A program made the translations under genes and the position numbers. Under the pieces are notes generated by a model, which was not told the DNA's origin, did not search any database, and saw only the letters and a program-made list of their open reading frames with translations. DNA of 64,000 nucleotides from Clostridium weizhouense (lineage in GTDB: Bacteria > Bacillota > Clostridia > Clostridiales > Clostridiaceae): the NCBI RefSeq assembly GCF_019431045.1, contig NZ_JAHXPT010000017.1:1-64000 (forward strand), given 5' to 3'. Below are positions 17,819 through 26,451 of the stretch, piece after piece (position 1 is the stretch's first letter; every line of letters begins with the position of its first letter).

Positions 17819-18049
17819 TTGGAGAAAGAATTTAATATAACAGGGACGTGTATTCCTAAAATGCATTATATGGTAGATACATCTGATAAATTAAAAAAGA
17901 CTATAAAAGTTATAGATAAAGGAAAGTATTTTACAATAAATAGACCAAGGCTGTATGGATTAGATGAAGGATATCTTTTAATATTTGATTTTAGAAAGAT
18001 TAAAGGGGAAACAGGTAAGTTAGATGAAACAGTTGTAACTTTAGGTTAG
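17819..18049 (+). pseudogene. Internally deleted copy of the AAA ATPase family
   Basis: The first 45 residues (…MHYMVDTSDKLKKTIKVIDK… FTINRPR) match the start of the 518-aa ATPase just downstream. At LYGLDEGYLLIFDFRK the frame jumps to what corresponds to the end of that protein (…LDKGYLLIFNFNK). The Walker A lysine, Walker B and nuclease-like domain are gone, leaving 76 codons with a TTG start. This is a deletion relic of a tandem duplicate. Confidence 0.8.
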
Positions 18050-18112
18050 AAGAAAAAACGAATAGTTGAAGTTTATTGCTAGGAAAATAAATATAACAGA
18101 TGAGATGAATTG

Positions 18113-18150
18113 AACTGCTCCCTGTCAAGTAGACAATAGAAAAAATAAGA
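18113..18150. repeat. Solo IS3-type end sequence
   Basis: CTCCCTGTCAAGTAGACAAT followed by AGAAAAAATAA. A similar TCTGTCAAGTAAACAGTGAA is at 48050-48069 and a reverse-oriented one is at 8508-8527 beside the OrfA remnant. These are footprints of the same IS group. Confidence 0.5.
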
Positions 18151-18235
18151 GCGATAATTAGATTATGATGTTATAATTTAAATATATTATAGATTGAATT
18201 AAATAAGATATTTAATAGAGACAGGAGGGGAGCAT

Positions 18236-19792
18236 ATGGATGAGTATTTAGAATTTTTTGCTGAACATGAAGCTAATAAAAAAGTTTTTAATACAGCAGG
18301 ATTATGTATAAAAAGTAAGCATTATATGGTCAATGTAGATAATAAGATTAAGAATATTATTAAATTAGTTCAAAGTGATGCTTATTTTGTAATCAATAGA
18401 CCAAGGCAGTATGGAAAAACAACAACCCTTAATAGACTTGAAAAAATATTAAAAACTAGATACAAGGTTGTTAGTCTAGATTTTGAAGGCTTAGGAAATG
18501 TATTTGAATCAGAGCAAAGTTTTTGTAGATATTTCATAAATTATATAAATTCTTCTCTTGAGTTAGACTTACCTGTAATTTTTAAGTTTTTAGATTTAAT
18601 TAATATTATAAAGAAAATTACAGATGATACAGATATTATATTAATTATTGATGAAGCTTTTAAAGCTTCAAATAACAAGTTATTTTTAGATTTTTTAGGA
18701 ATGCTTAGATCATTATACTTATCAAGAGCTAAAGGAGATAGTAATACGTTTAAATCTGTGATATTAGCTGGAGTTTATGATATTAAAAATCTTAAAATAA
18801 AGTTTAGAGATGATACAGATGTAAGGTATAATTCACCTTGGAACATTGCAGTAAAATTTGATGTAGATATGAGCTTTAATGAATATGAAATAGGAACTAT
18901 GCTAAGTGAATATTCAAAAGAAAATAAGCTCAATTTTGATATAGAAGATTTAAGCACGGAAATATATAAATTTACAAGTGGATATCCATTTTTAGTAAGT
19001 AGGATTTGTCAAATAATTGACGAGGATATATTAATAAATAGAGACAGTGTCTGGAATAAAACCCATATTCAAAAAGCTATAAAAATATTATTAGAAGAAA
19101 ATAATACATTGTTTGATGATTTAATAAAGAATATGGAAAATAACAATAAGCTATATGAGTACATGTACAATTTGCTTATTTTAAATGTAACATCTATTTT
19201 TAATATAGACAATCCAATTATAAATTTAGGTGTTATGTTTGGATATTTAAGCAAAGATCATAATAATAATACTATTGTGTCAAATAAGATAATAAGAGAA
19301 AGAATTTATAATTATTTGGTATCTAAAACGGATAGTAAAGTAATGTCTAGCTACAATTTTAAAGATAATTTTATAACAGAAAATGATGGACTTGATATAG
19401 AAAAAATACTTTTAAGATTTCAACAGTTTATGAAAGAAAATTACAGCATAAGAGATACTGAATTTTTAGAAAGACATGGAGTTTTACTATTTTTATCATT
19501 TATAAAACCAATAATAAATGGTGTGGGTTTTGATTATAAGGAAGTGCAAATATCAGAAGAAAGAAGGCTTGATATAGTAATTCAATATAATCATAATAAA
19601 TATGTTATAGAAACAAAAATATGGCATGGTAATATAGCACATCAAAAGGGATTAAAACAGCTTAAAAATTATTTAGATATAGAAGGTTTAGATAAAGGAT
19701 ATCTTTTAATATTTAATTTTAATAAAAACAAAGAGTATATAAATGAAAAATATAGTATAGAAGAAAAAGAAATATTTGAAATTATTGTATAG
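18236..19792 (+). CDS. AAA-like ATPase with PD-(D/E)XK nuclease-like C-terminus
   Basis: A 518-residue protein with an excellent start (AGGAGGGGAGCAT ATG). The N-terminal module has a degenerate Walker A in NRPRQYGKTTT (residues 54-63) and Walker B in IILIIDEAF (about 136-144). The C-terminal 120 residues hold a restriction-like core, RRLDIVIQYN…YVIETKIW, with the D and ExK of PD-(D/E)XK enzymes. This is the large 'AAA_35 plus PD-(D/E)XK' family, abundant in clostridia and Bacteroidetes, with unclear, possibly mobile or defence roles. A deleted copy lies just upstream and a 35-base fragment has been fused to a parA fragment at 32.59 kb, so the family is recombining here. Confidence 0.85.
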   Translation: MDEYLEFFAEHEANKKVFNTAGLCIKSKHYMVNVDNKIKNIIKLVQSDAYFVINRPRQYGKTTTLNRLEKILKTRYKVVSLDFEGLGNVFESEQSFCRYFINYINSSLELDLPVIFKFLDLINIIKKITDDTDIILIIDEAFKASNNKLFLDFLGMLRSLYLSRAKGDSNTFKSVILAGVYDIKNLKIKFRDDTDVRYNSPWNIAVKFDVDMSFNEYEIGTMLSEYSKENKLNFDIEDLSTEIYKFTSGYPFLVSRICQIIDEDILINRDSVWNKTHIQKAIKILLEENNTLFDDLIKNMENNNKLYEYMYNLLILNVTSIFNIDNPIINLGVMFGYLSKDHNNNTIVSNKIIRERIYNYLVSKTDSKVMSSYNFKDNFITENDGLDIEKILLRFQQFMKENYSIRDTEFLERHGVLLFLSFIKPIINGVGFDYKEVQISEERRLDIVIQYNHNKYVIETKIWHGNIAHQKGLKQLKNYLDIEGLDKGYLLIFNFNKNKEYINEKYSIEEKEIFEIIV

Positions 19793-19822
19793 AGATAGGC
19801 TTATTTCAGTCTATCTTATTTT
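19792..19822 (+). terminator. Terminator after AAA ATPase
   Basis: GATAG…CTATC stem immediately after the stop codon, followed by TTATTTTTATA. Confidence 0.5.
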
Positions 19823-19979
19823 TATATACCATTTTCTTTAAATTTATATTTGTAGAAAATAAACTATTTTTTTGTGATATAATAATTTCACTAAAAATAT
19901 AAAACCACATGTAGTATAAACTATAACTAATTAAAAATAGAGAATAATAATAAATATACAAACTAAGGGGTGAAAAATC

Positions 19980-20915
19980 ATAGAGAATATACCAAAGATA
20001 TTACAAGATTATTTAGATTATTTATCTACTATTAAGGAAAGAGCATATAGTACAGTTTCAGGATATAAATTAGATTTAATTATGTTTTTTAAATTTTTAA
20101 AATGTAGTAAAGAAATAGATAATTATCAAAGAGATTTTAATAAAATTGATATTAGCGACATAGATGAAGAATTTATAAAAAATATAAAACTTAAAGATTT
20201 ATATTCATTCCTGGCATTTACTAAAAATTATAAGAAAAATAATGCATTAACAAGAGCTAGGAAAGTTGCTACTATAAAATCATTTTTTAAATACTGCAAA
20301 AATAAAATTAAGATATTAGATGATGATATAAGTTTGGATCTAGAAACACCAAAGCTTCCTAAAAAACAAGTAGCTTATTTAAGTTTAGATGAAAGTAAAA
20401 ATTTACTTAAATCAATAGAAGGCAGAAATAAAGAGAGAGATTTTTGCATAATAACACTGTTTTTAAATTGTGGACTTAGATTAAATGAGTTATGCAATAT
20501 AAAATTTGAAGATATTAGAGATGATGTTCTAGTTGTTAAGGGAAAAGGTGATAAGGATAGAACAGTTTATTTAAACAATTCATGCATAGAATCTATAAAA
20601 AATTATCTATTAAAAAGAACTAACGTAAACAATACATACCTTTTCGTAAGTGAAAGAAAAGGGCATATAAGTAGGAGAAATATTCAAAATATAGTTAAAA
20701 AGAGTATTAAAAAAGCAGGACTTGATACACATAAATATTCAACACATAAATTAAGACATACAGCAGCAACATTACTTTATAAATATGGAGATGTAGATAT
20801 AAGAAGTCTTCAGAAGATATTAGGGCATGAAAGTATTTCAACAACAACGATTTATACCCATGTAGATGATGAGGATATAAGAAAAGCAATCCAATCTAAT
20901 CCGTTAAATATATAA
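19980..20915 (+). CDS. Tyrosine recombinase (XerC/D-like), apparent ATA start
   Basis: Integrase-family recombinase that breaks and rejoins DNA through a Tyr. The catalytic domain is complete: Arg in NCGLRLNEL, Lys in VKGKGDKDR, HKLRHT, LGHES and Tyr in TTIYTHV. The first ATG is at 20082, but coding similarity to the family begins earlier with ENIPKILQDYLDYLSTIKER, immediately after an ATA codon at 19980 placed 8 bases after AAGGGGTG. Homologues start MEN…, so the start codon appears to have mutated from ATG to ATA. Either the rare ATA start or a truncated 277-aa product is made. It probably resolves plasmid dimers. An inverted repeat lies about 90 bases downstream. Confidence 0.85.
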   Translation: MENIPKILQDYLDYLSTIKERAYSTVSGYKLDLIMFFKFLKCSKEIDNYQRDFNKIDISDIDEEFIKNIKLKDLYSFLAFTKNYKKNNALTRARKVATIKSFFKYCKNKIKILDDDISLDLETPKLPKKQVAYLSLDESKNLLKSIEGRNKERDFCIITLFLNCGLRLNELCNIKFEDIRDDVLVVKGKGDKDRTVYLNNSCIESIKNYLLKRTNVNNTYLFVSERKGHISRRNIQNIVKKSIKKAGLDTHKYSTHKLRHTAATLLYKYGDVDIRSLQKILGHESISTTTIYTHVDDEDIRKAIQSNPLNI

Positions 20916-21006
20916 TAAATTTAACTTTTTATAAATATGTATGCATATAAAAAATTATATTGGTTATTATAATAGCATAGAGTACAGAACAACCGAGCCA
21001 ATACTT

Positions 21007-21030
21007 AATATATTCTTTATTGAATATATT
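21007..21030. other. Inverted repeat, possible recombinase crossover site
   Basis: AATATATTC-TTTATT-GAATATATT: two 9-base arms around a 6-base spacer, 92 bases after the recombinase gene. This is the size of a Xer/dif-type core. Candidate only. Confidence 0.35.
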
Positions 21031-21039
21031 AGGTTAGCC

Positions 21040-21424
21040 AAAGATTTAAATTAATTTACTAATGTAATTTAGCTTAAATTAGAGGGCGATTTTATATGGT
21101 TAGGAAAAGCTTTAATATAGTCGATGTTTTTACATTTATTATATGTAGGTTCCAACTTATCATATAAGGTCAAGCGAAGATTATATCTAGTGTTGAAATG
21201 ATTATACATAGCCGTGAGGTTATATATAGTTGTGTAGATATTTTTTATGGTCGAACGAAACATCTTTATAAGTAGTGATTTGTTTATTTAAAGTCGAAAG
21301 ATTCTAATTAGATAATAAGTTATTTGTATTGGTGCTAGGTAGGTTGTTTCTGTACTCTTATTATGTTTTAAAACAAATATTACTTAAAAACTAACATATT
21401 TATATATTAGTTTTTAAATGATAT
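21040..21424. other. Gene-poor region with degenerate repeats
   Basis: No convincing gene. A loose motif (TATA, then GGTC, then A and CGAA) recurs: ATAAGGTCAAGCGAAGA near 21163, TATGGTCGAACGAAACA near 21246 and AAAGTCGAAAGA near 21290. A 64-codon frame on the minus strand crosses them but has no ribosome site. It could be an RNA or a relic. Confidence 0.25.
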
Positions 21425-22090
21425 TTATAACATTTTCATTCCATTCATTACTAGAGTGAATTTAGTATTTAAAAAATCTGCTGCTTTTCTGCAAAGTATC
21501 ATACGAGTAAGGAATATTTCAAAATAGTCTATTAATGGACATATAGAAGTATCTATTGTTAATGCTAATTCTATTATTCTATTTAACTTATCTACCTTTA
21601 TATCTGCTTTTTCTACAGCATAATTTACTCTATCATGTATGTCAAAAGTTGCAAAATCAGTATTTCTAACCCTTGACCTTCTTACATCCGTTTTATCAGC
21701 TAATATTAATGCTGCTGAAACTGGATTTATAGGAATTCCTACATCTGCATCATGATTTCCAACAGAAGATACTATAATAGCTATTTCTTCTGGCTCCATA
21801 CCAAGTCTAGTTAAAATATTAAAGGAAATACAAGCTCCAGTTTGTGCATGTTCTTCTCTATTTACCATATTACCAATGTCATGAATATATCCTGCAATTT
21901 TAGCAAGTTCAACTTCTCTTTTACTAAAACCTAAGTTTTCTAATATATCACCTGCTGTTTCTGCCACTTTTGTTACATGTCCAAACTCATGCTTAGTATA
22001 TCCTTTTATACCTAAATATTTATCACCTATTTCTATATAGGTTTTAAATTCTTTATTATTTTTTATATCCTCAAATGTTGGTATTGACAT
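21425..22090 (-). CDS. HD-domain phosphohydrolase (221 aa)
   Basis: Metal-dependent HD hydrolase. H…HD is visible: the first His in HEFGHVTKVAE (residues 35-45), the paired HD in YIHDIGNMV (about 68-76), and later Asp/His residues (GNHDADVG, ADKTD). It has a single domain with no GAF or GGDEF partner. The ribosome site AGGTGATG is proper. Relatives annotated as HD phosphohydrolases are common in clostridial genomes, with nucleotide or cyclic-nucleotide substrates not established for this branch. Its presence on a plasmid has no obvious link to its neighbours. Confidence 0.85.
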   Translation of the reverse strand: MSIPTFEDIKNNKEFKTYIEIGDKYLGIKGYTKHEFGHVTKVAETAGDILENLGFSKREVELAKIAGYIHDIGNMVNREEHAQTGACISFNILTRLGMEPEEIAIIVSSVGNHDADVGIPINPVSAALILADKTDVRRSRVRNTDFATFDIHDRVNYAVEKADIKVDKLNRIIELALTIDTSICPLIDYFEIFLTRMILCRKAADFLNTKFTLVMNGMKML

Positions 22091-22303
22091 TAGATCATCA
22101 CCTTACTATATATAATGATTAAGAGATTTTACCCATTTATATTGATTAATTTTGAATACATGTAACTATTTTATACTTAATATTACAGTTTTATTCCTTG
22201 TGCAGTAATGAACTAAAATTTTTACATTTATATTTTAAATAGTTTATAATAATATTGTACAAAATATATTACAAAAAATTAGATAAGAAAATATAGAATT
22301 AAG

Positions 22304-22588
22304 GTGATTAAGATAAGTAAAGAAGAACAAAATATAATAGATTATTTGGTTGTATGTGTAAATGAATTTGCAGAAAAATTTCAAGTTAATTATAAGCAAG
22401 CATTTAATTATTTAAATAAACATAATGCTATTAAATTTCTCTTGGAGAACTATGAAATAGAGCATACATTATCTATAGATGATGCTATAGATGATATGAT
22501 TATAATTGCAAGAAAAAATGGGGGGAATTTAAATGAATTATTAATTGATGAATTAAATGACGGAAAATTAATTCAAAAAGAACAATAA
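22304..22588 (+). CDS. DUF3791-family protein, orphan antitoxin-like (94 aa)
   Basis: GTG start with AAGGTG just upstream. Pattern: …IIDYLVVCVNEFAEKFQVN… with FLLENYEIEHTLSIDDAIDD, which I recognise as DUF3791. In many Firmicutes DUF3791 genes sit immediately before DUF3990 genes in a toxin-antitoxin-like arrangement. Here the DUF3990 protein is 10 kb away (32727-33191), paired with a different partner. Confidence 0.75.
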   Translation: MIKISKEEQNIIDYLVVCVNEFAEKFQVNYKQAFNYLNKHNAIKFLLENYEIEHTLSIDDAIDDMIIIARKNGGNLNELLIDELNDGKLIQKEQ

Positions 22589-22614
22589 TAAAAAGTATTT
22601 ATTTGGAGAAATCT

Positions 22615-22647
22615 AAAAAATACCTGGATTAAACCAGGTATTTTTTA
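22615..22647. terminator. Bidirectional terminator
   Basis: AAAAAATACCTGG-ATTAAA-CCAGGTATTTTTT, perfect, between the convergent DUF3791 and sigma factor genes. Confidence 0.9.
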
Positions 22648-22648
22648 T

Positions 22649-23254
22649 TTAAGCTTCAGAAGCGATTTGATATTCAGAAAGTTTAAGTAGTTCATTTTTA
22701 ATATATTTGAATACTCTATTTTTTCGTCTTATAACAGAATGATAAGTTAAGCCTTTTTTTAAGGCATATTCTTTAAATGTAAAACCATTATAATAAACTA
22801 AGAATATAAGTTCAAAGTCTTTAGGATCAAGTTTAGATATGATAGATTGAATTTTAAGTGCTTTTTCTTTCTTTATAAAATCATTTTCTAAATCTATATT
22901 ACTTTCAAAGAATTCTGTAAAGTCATTTAGTGATTCACATTCATTGATTGTTGAATTAATACTTAAAATATTTTTATGCTTTTTATTATTTCTAGCAGTA
23001 TATTTCATACAATTTTTTATAGATGTGTAAACATAACTAGAAAATGAGTTAGAACCTTCGTTGTATTTATCTACTGCATTAATTAATGCAATGTATCCAA
23101 TTTGAACTAAATCAAAGGTATCATAATTTTTTATATTAAAATCACGAGCAGTTTTAAATATAAAAGGTTTAAATTGAACCATAAGTTTTAAAAGTGATTC
23201 TTCATCTCCTTTTTTAGACTTTAATACTAATTTTTCTATTTCTTTATATTCCAT
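22649..23254 (-). CDS. Sigma-70-family alternative sigma factor (201 aa)
   Basis: Region 2 reads YDTFDLVQIGYIALINAVDK then SFSSYVYTSIKNCM, and region 4 has a helix-turn-helix (GFTFKEYALKKGLTYHSVIRRKNRVF). Regions 1 and 3 are missing, as in ECF and the clostridial group-5 factors (TcdR, BotR, TetR, UviA). Those group-5 factors lie on plasmids, phages or toxin loci and switch on toxin and bacteriocin genes. Its length and lysine-rich character fit. Which group it belongs to needs a tree. As the only sigma factor in the window it is the best candidate to drive the toxin genes (inference). Confidence 0.85.
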   Translation of the reverse strand: MEYKEIEKLVLKSKKGDEESLLKLMVQFKPFIFKTARDFNIKNYDTFDLVQIGYIALINAVDKYNEGSNSFSSYVYTSIKNCMKYTARNNKKHKNILSINSTINECESLNDFTEFFESNIDLENDFIKKEKALKIQSIISKLDPKDFELIFLVYYNGFTFKEYALKKGLTYHSVIRRKNRVFKYIKNELLKLSEYQIASEA

Positions 23255-23519
23255 AAAAATCCCATCCTTTTTTGCTTATTAATAATAAATATGCACTAAA
23301 AGGAAATAATGATTGCCTGTACTATTTAAAATAAATATGGTATAATTATACCATAAAATGTAAACTTAGGGAAATAGTAGCCTGTAAATAGAAAAGATAA
23401 AGAGACATAATGATTTGTGATTGTTATGGATCTTTATCTTTTTTTAATTTACAGGAAATTATAGAATTTAAGAAGCCTGAAAGGCTGAAAAAATATAATG
23501 TTATGGAGATATTTTTGAA

Positions 23520-23680
23520 TTGACAATGGACCATGGACAATGGACAATTTACAGTTGACAATGCACAATTATGGTTGAAAGCCATAGGCTTTCTTTAATA
23601 TATATTATTTAGAAATCACTGAGTGATTTCATCCTACATTGTCCATTGTCAATTAAAACGTGGCACAGCCACTTTTTTAT
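23520..23680 (+). repeat. MITE-like repeat, copy A
   Basis: Bounded by a 12-base inverted repeat, TTGACAATGGAC / GTCCATTGTCAA, with two inner hairpins (GAAAGCCATAGGCTTTC and GAAATCACTGAGTGATTTC). A GTGGC…GCCAC hairpin with T tail follows. Copies B (32265-32410, opposite strand) and C (55170-55304) share these parts. No coding content. Confidence 0.8.
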
Positions 23681-23866
23681 TTAAACTCCATATAAATTTA
23701 TATTTATTAAAATCTGAAAAACAAGTAATTTACCATATTATAACAGTAAATAGTAAGCATATATAGTTAAAAATGGGAAAGATAGAAGAAGTTTGTATAA
23801 TGCTACAGAATATTGTATTATAAATAGTAGAATTTAAAATAAATCTATATAAAAAAAACAAGCCCC

Positions 23867-23925
23867 TATAATGTATTGAGCGTCGACAACTTATACACCA
23901 TAGGGATTACAAACTTATTTTTATT
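23867..23925. other. Hairpin upstream of replication protein
   Basis: AAGCCCCTATAATGTATTGA…TACACCATAGGGATT: an interrupted stem of about 10 pairs, 110 bases before the 24.0-kb gene. It could be a terminator of the upstream region or a control element. Confidence 0.3.
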
Positions 23926-24036
23926 GTTTCATATGGAATAAATTATACAATATACGACATATTAAGTCAATAATTGAGTAAAAGTAAGTGAGTATTTGTT
24001 TTTTATTATAGTATAAAGAACAGAGGGGGAGACATC

Positions 24037-25380
24037 TTGCTTGGAGCAATTAGAAATTTGACAGAAGATTTAAATGATAATGTTGATCCTAAATATAAGG
24101 AAGTAGCTATAAAGAATATATCTATGTTACATGATAATGATGATGGATTTATTACTATAGCTGCTAAAAAAGATAAAGAGTATGTTCAATATCATTATAA
24201 GGTAGATGATTTAACTTATAATATAGGAAAAGCTATAAGTTTAAATGCAAATATATATATGACACCAAATTCTTTCTTTATGCCTAAAAGAAAGATTGAA
24301 AATATAAGAAAATTAAATGCTCTTTACATAGATATAGATTATTATAATATTGATACTTTAAGTACATATGATCATGAAAGAGTACTTAAAAATTTAGAAA
24401 ACGATTATTTTGGAGAAGATGTCCCAGAGCCTAGCTTTGCTATATTTACAGGGCGTGGACTTGCTGTATACTGGCTTATTGAACCAGTACCAATAAAAGT
24501 ACTTCCACTTTGGAATGCAATTCAAAAACATTTTTTAGACAAGCTTAAAAATATGGGCGCTGATTCAAAGAGTATTGATTCAGCTAGAATAATGAGAGTT
24601 GCAGGAAGTGTAAATCATAAAACAGGAGAAAGAGCCAAGCTTTATATATATGATGAGAAATTAATTTATAGATTAAAGGATATACAAGAAAACTATTTAC
24701 CTAAATTAACTCCATATGTTAAGAATCCTGCATTTAAAGGAAGGGGTAGAAAATCTAAGATAGTAAATTTCTATACTTTATATTCTCTACATTATGCAAG
24801 ACTTAATGATATATTAAAGCTACTTGAGATTAGAGATGGATATTGTAGAAATGAAATTGGAAACTTAGTAGAAGAAGGCCAAAGAGAGTTTATGTGTTTC
24901 CTTTATAGATATTGGAACTGCTGTTATTCTAATGATACTAAACAAGCTTTAGAGAACACTTTAGAGTTTAACCAAGGCTTTAAAAAGCCACTAACTAATA
25001 AGGAAGTAGAAAAGATAACTATTCAAGCTGAAAAAGCATATGAAAAGTGGCTATTAGATAGCCCAAGCGGAGTTTATAAGCGTGGTGGTTATAATTATAA
25101 GAATGAAACATTAATAGAAAAATTAAATATAACAGATGATGAAATGAAGGTCATGACAACAATAATAGGACCAAATGAAAAGAATAGAAGAAAAAAAGAA
25201 AAAAGAAAAATACAGAGAAGAAATGAAGATGGATTAACTAAAAGAGAGCAACAAAAAAGAGAACGGGAAAAGAAGATAAAAGAATTAATAAATAAAGGTT
25301 ACAATATGAACCAAGTAGCAAAAGAATTAGGGATTAATAGAAGTACAATAAGTAGAAGTTATAAACATTTATTTATATGA
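24037..25380 (+). CDS. Primase-polymerase-like plasmid replication protein with C-terminal HTH
   Basis: A 447-residue protein with a TTG start after GAGGGGGAGA. LNALYIDIDYY (about 94-103) supplies the acidic pair of archaeo-eukaryotic primase folds. FTGRGLAVYWLIEPVPIK and SARIMRVAGSVNHKTG match the conserved blocks of plasmid-borne primase/Rep proteins. After a charged linker (residues 378-420) the protein ends in a resolvase-type helix-turn-helix (KGYNMNQVAKELGINRSTIS). It probably primes or helps initiate plasmid replication. Together with the iteron locus this gives two replication systems. The last 130 bases are repeated just downstream. Confidence 0.75.
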   Translation: MLGAIRNLTEDLNDNVDPKYKEVAIKNISMLHDNDDGFITIAAKKDKEYVQYHYKVDDLTYNIGKAISLNANIYMTPNSFFMPKRKIENIRKLNALYIDIDYYNIDTLSTYDHERVLKNLENDYFGEDVPEPSFAIFTGRGLAVYWLIEPVPIKVLPLWNAIQKHFLDKLKNMGADSKSIDSARIMRVAGSVNHKTGERAKLYIYDEKLIYRLKDIQENYLPKLTPYVKNPAFKGRGRKSKIVNFYTLYSLHYARLNDILKLLEIRDGYCRNEIGNLVEEGQREFMCFLYRYWNCCYSNDTKQALENTLEFNQGFKKPLTNKEVEKITIQAEKAYEKWLLDSPSGVYKRGGYNYKNETLIEKLNITDDEMKVMTTIIGPNEKNRRKKEKRKIQRRNEDGLTKREQQKREREKKIKELINKGYNMNQVAKELGINRSTISRSYKHLFI

Positions 25381-25481
25381 TGTTGCATGAAATGTCCCCT
25401 TATATTAATGGGGCGTTAGCCTGTTTACTTTTTTTTTAGAAAAATTGATATCCTGATAGCACTACTAGGGCATAATTAAAA

Positions 25482-25670
25482 GGGGAGCAACAAAAAAAGA
25501 GAACGGGAAAAGAAGATAAAAGAATTAATAAATAAAGGTTATAATATGAATCAAGTAGCAAAAGAATTAGGAATTAATAGAGGTGAAATAAGTAGAAGTT
25601 ATAAACATTTATTAATGATGTTGCATGAAATGTCCTCTTATATTAATTTTGTGTTGGCCTGTTTACTTAA
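25482..25670 (+). repeat. Partial tandem duplication of the replication gene 3' end
   Basis: Bases 25482-25670 repeat 25248-25435 closely: the KREREKKIKELINKGYNMNQ coding stretch, the HTH (with small changes, e.g. NRGEISRSYKHL) and the following ATGTTGCATGAAATGTCC spacer. A third scrap (GGACCAAATAAAAAGGATAG) lies near 25701. The copies have no start signal and are decayed. Confidence 0.8.
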
Positions 25671-26039
25671 AAAAAAAACACTGTCTTATAATTATAATAG
25701 GACCAAATAAAAAGGATAGAAGAAAACTTGTTAGATTTCAGGACATGACACGAATGTTCCCTAAACACCATCATTGAGAAAAATAGTTTTGTATTGGGGT
25801 TTTTGTATTTTTTTAATATAAGATTTTACTGTGAAAATTTCTTCCTGAGGGAAAATATTTTTAACGATTTTATAACATATATAATATATTCATTTAATAT
25901 AATGGAATGTAATACAGGCATTGATATGCTGTGTTAATACTAAATTTAAAGAAGTTTCGAAAAGTTATAATTACATGACATTTGGATACTTATATTACAT
26001 CCACAAATGAATAGCTATAGAATTTTTTCAGGTAAATAG

Positions 26040-26074
26040 AGCATAAACCTCGAAGTTATCAGGTGCTCAAGAGT
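26040..26074 (+). promoter_or_regulatory. Leader hairpin before small toxin-locus genes
   Basis: GAGC(ATAA)ACCT…AGGTGCTC forms a bulged stem about 25 bases upstream of the AAGGAGG site of the 26101 gene. A 5' mRNA stabiliser or regulatory leader is possible. The 500 bases upstream hold no gene. Confidence 0.35.
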
Positions 26075-26100
26075 ATTATTTTTTAAGGAGGATAATTTTT

Positions 26101-26424
26101 ATGGATAGACCTATTGGAATTATTGTATCACAGTCAAGACCACTAGAAGGTCAAAGCAGTCGAGCAAGTGGTAATTTCTCCACTAAATGGTATGGGGGAC
26201 CCCATCAAATGTTAGTAGAAGTTACGGTTGATGGCCAGATTGATAATAGTATTGTTTTTAATATAGCCGAAGATAAAAGTGGAAGTGACCCTACAAAAGC
26301 GAGGGATGTATGCAATAATAAAGAATTGGATTTTATTGATAGTAGCTCTCTTTATATTTGTGAGGTTAGAAGTCCACATAATAAAGATTTTATGGTTACA
26401 ATTAAACCATATGTAAATCAGTAA
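26101..26424 (+). CDS. Small beta-rich protein A of the Cry locus (107 aa)
   Basis: Strong AAGGAGG start. There is no signal peptide or membrane segment, and the alternating hydrophobic pattern suggests an all-beta protein. It shares RPI(G/A), then SSRASGNFSTKW, VEVTVDG and DNSIVFNIA with the next gene, so the two are paralogues, 27 bases apart. I do not recognise the family. It is unlike the aegerolysin-type 17-kDa proteins that accompany Cry toxins in Paraclostridium bifermentans, though position and pairing are analogous. A role as helper or binding partner of the toxin is speculation. Confidence 0.75.
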   Translation: MDRPIGIIVSQSRPLEGQSSRASGNFSTKWYGGPHQMLVEVTVDGQIDNSIVFNIAEDKSGSDPTKARDVCNNKELDFIDSSSLYICEVRSPHNKDFMVTIKPYVNQ

Positions 26425-26451
26425 TATAAATAATTACAAGGAGGATTGATT

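Noticed and set aside
21069..21263. 64-codon minus-strand frame
   Set aside because: No ribosome site and it crosses a degenerate repeat region.
22649..23254. BotR identity and a botulinum-type locus
   Set aside because: No neurotoxin or haemagglutinin-complex gene is in the window, and the sigma factor cannot be assigned to BotR by eye.
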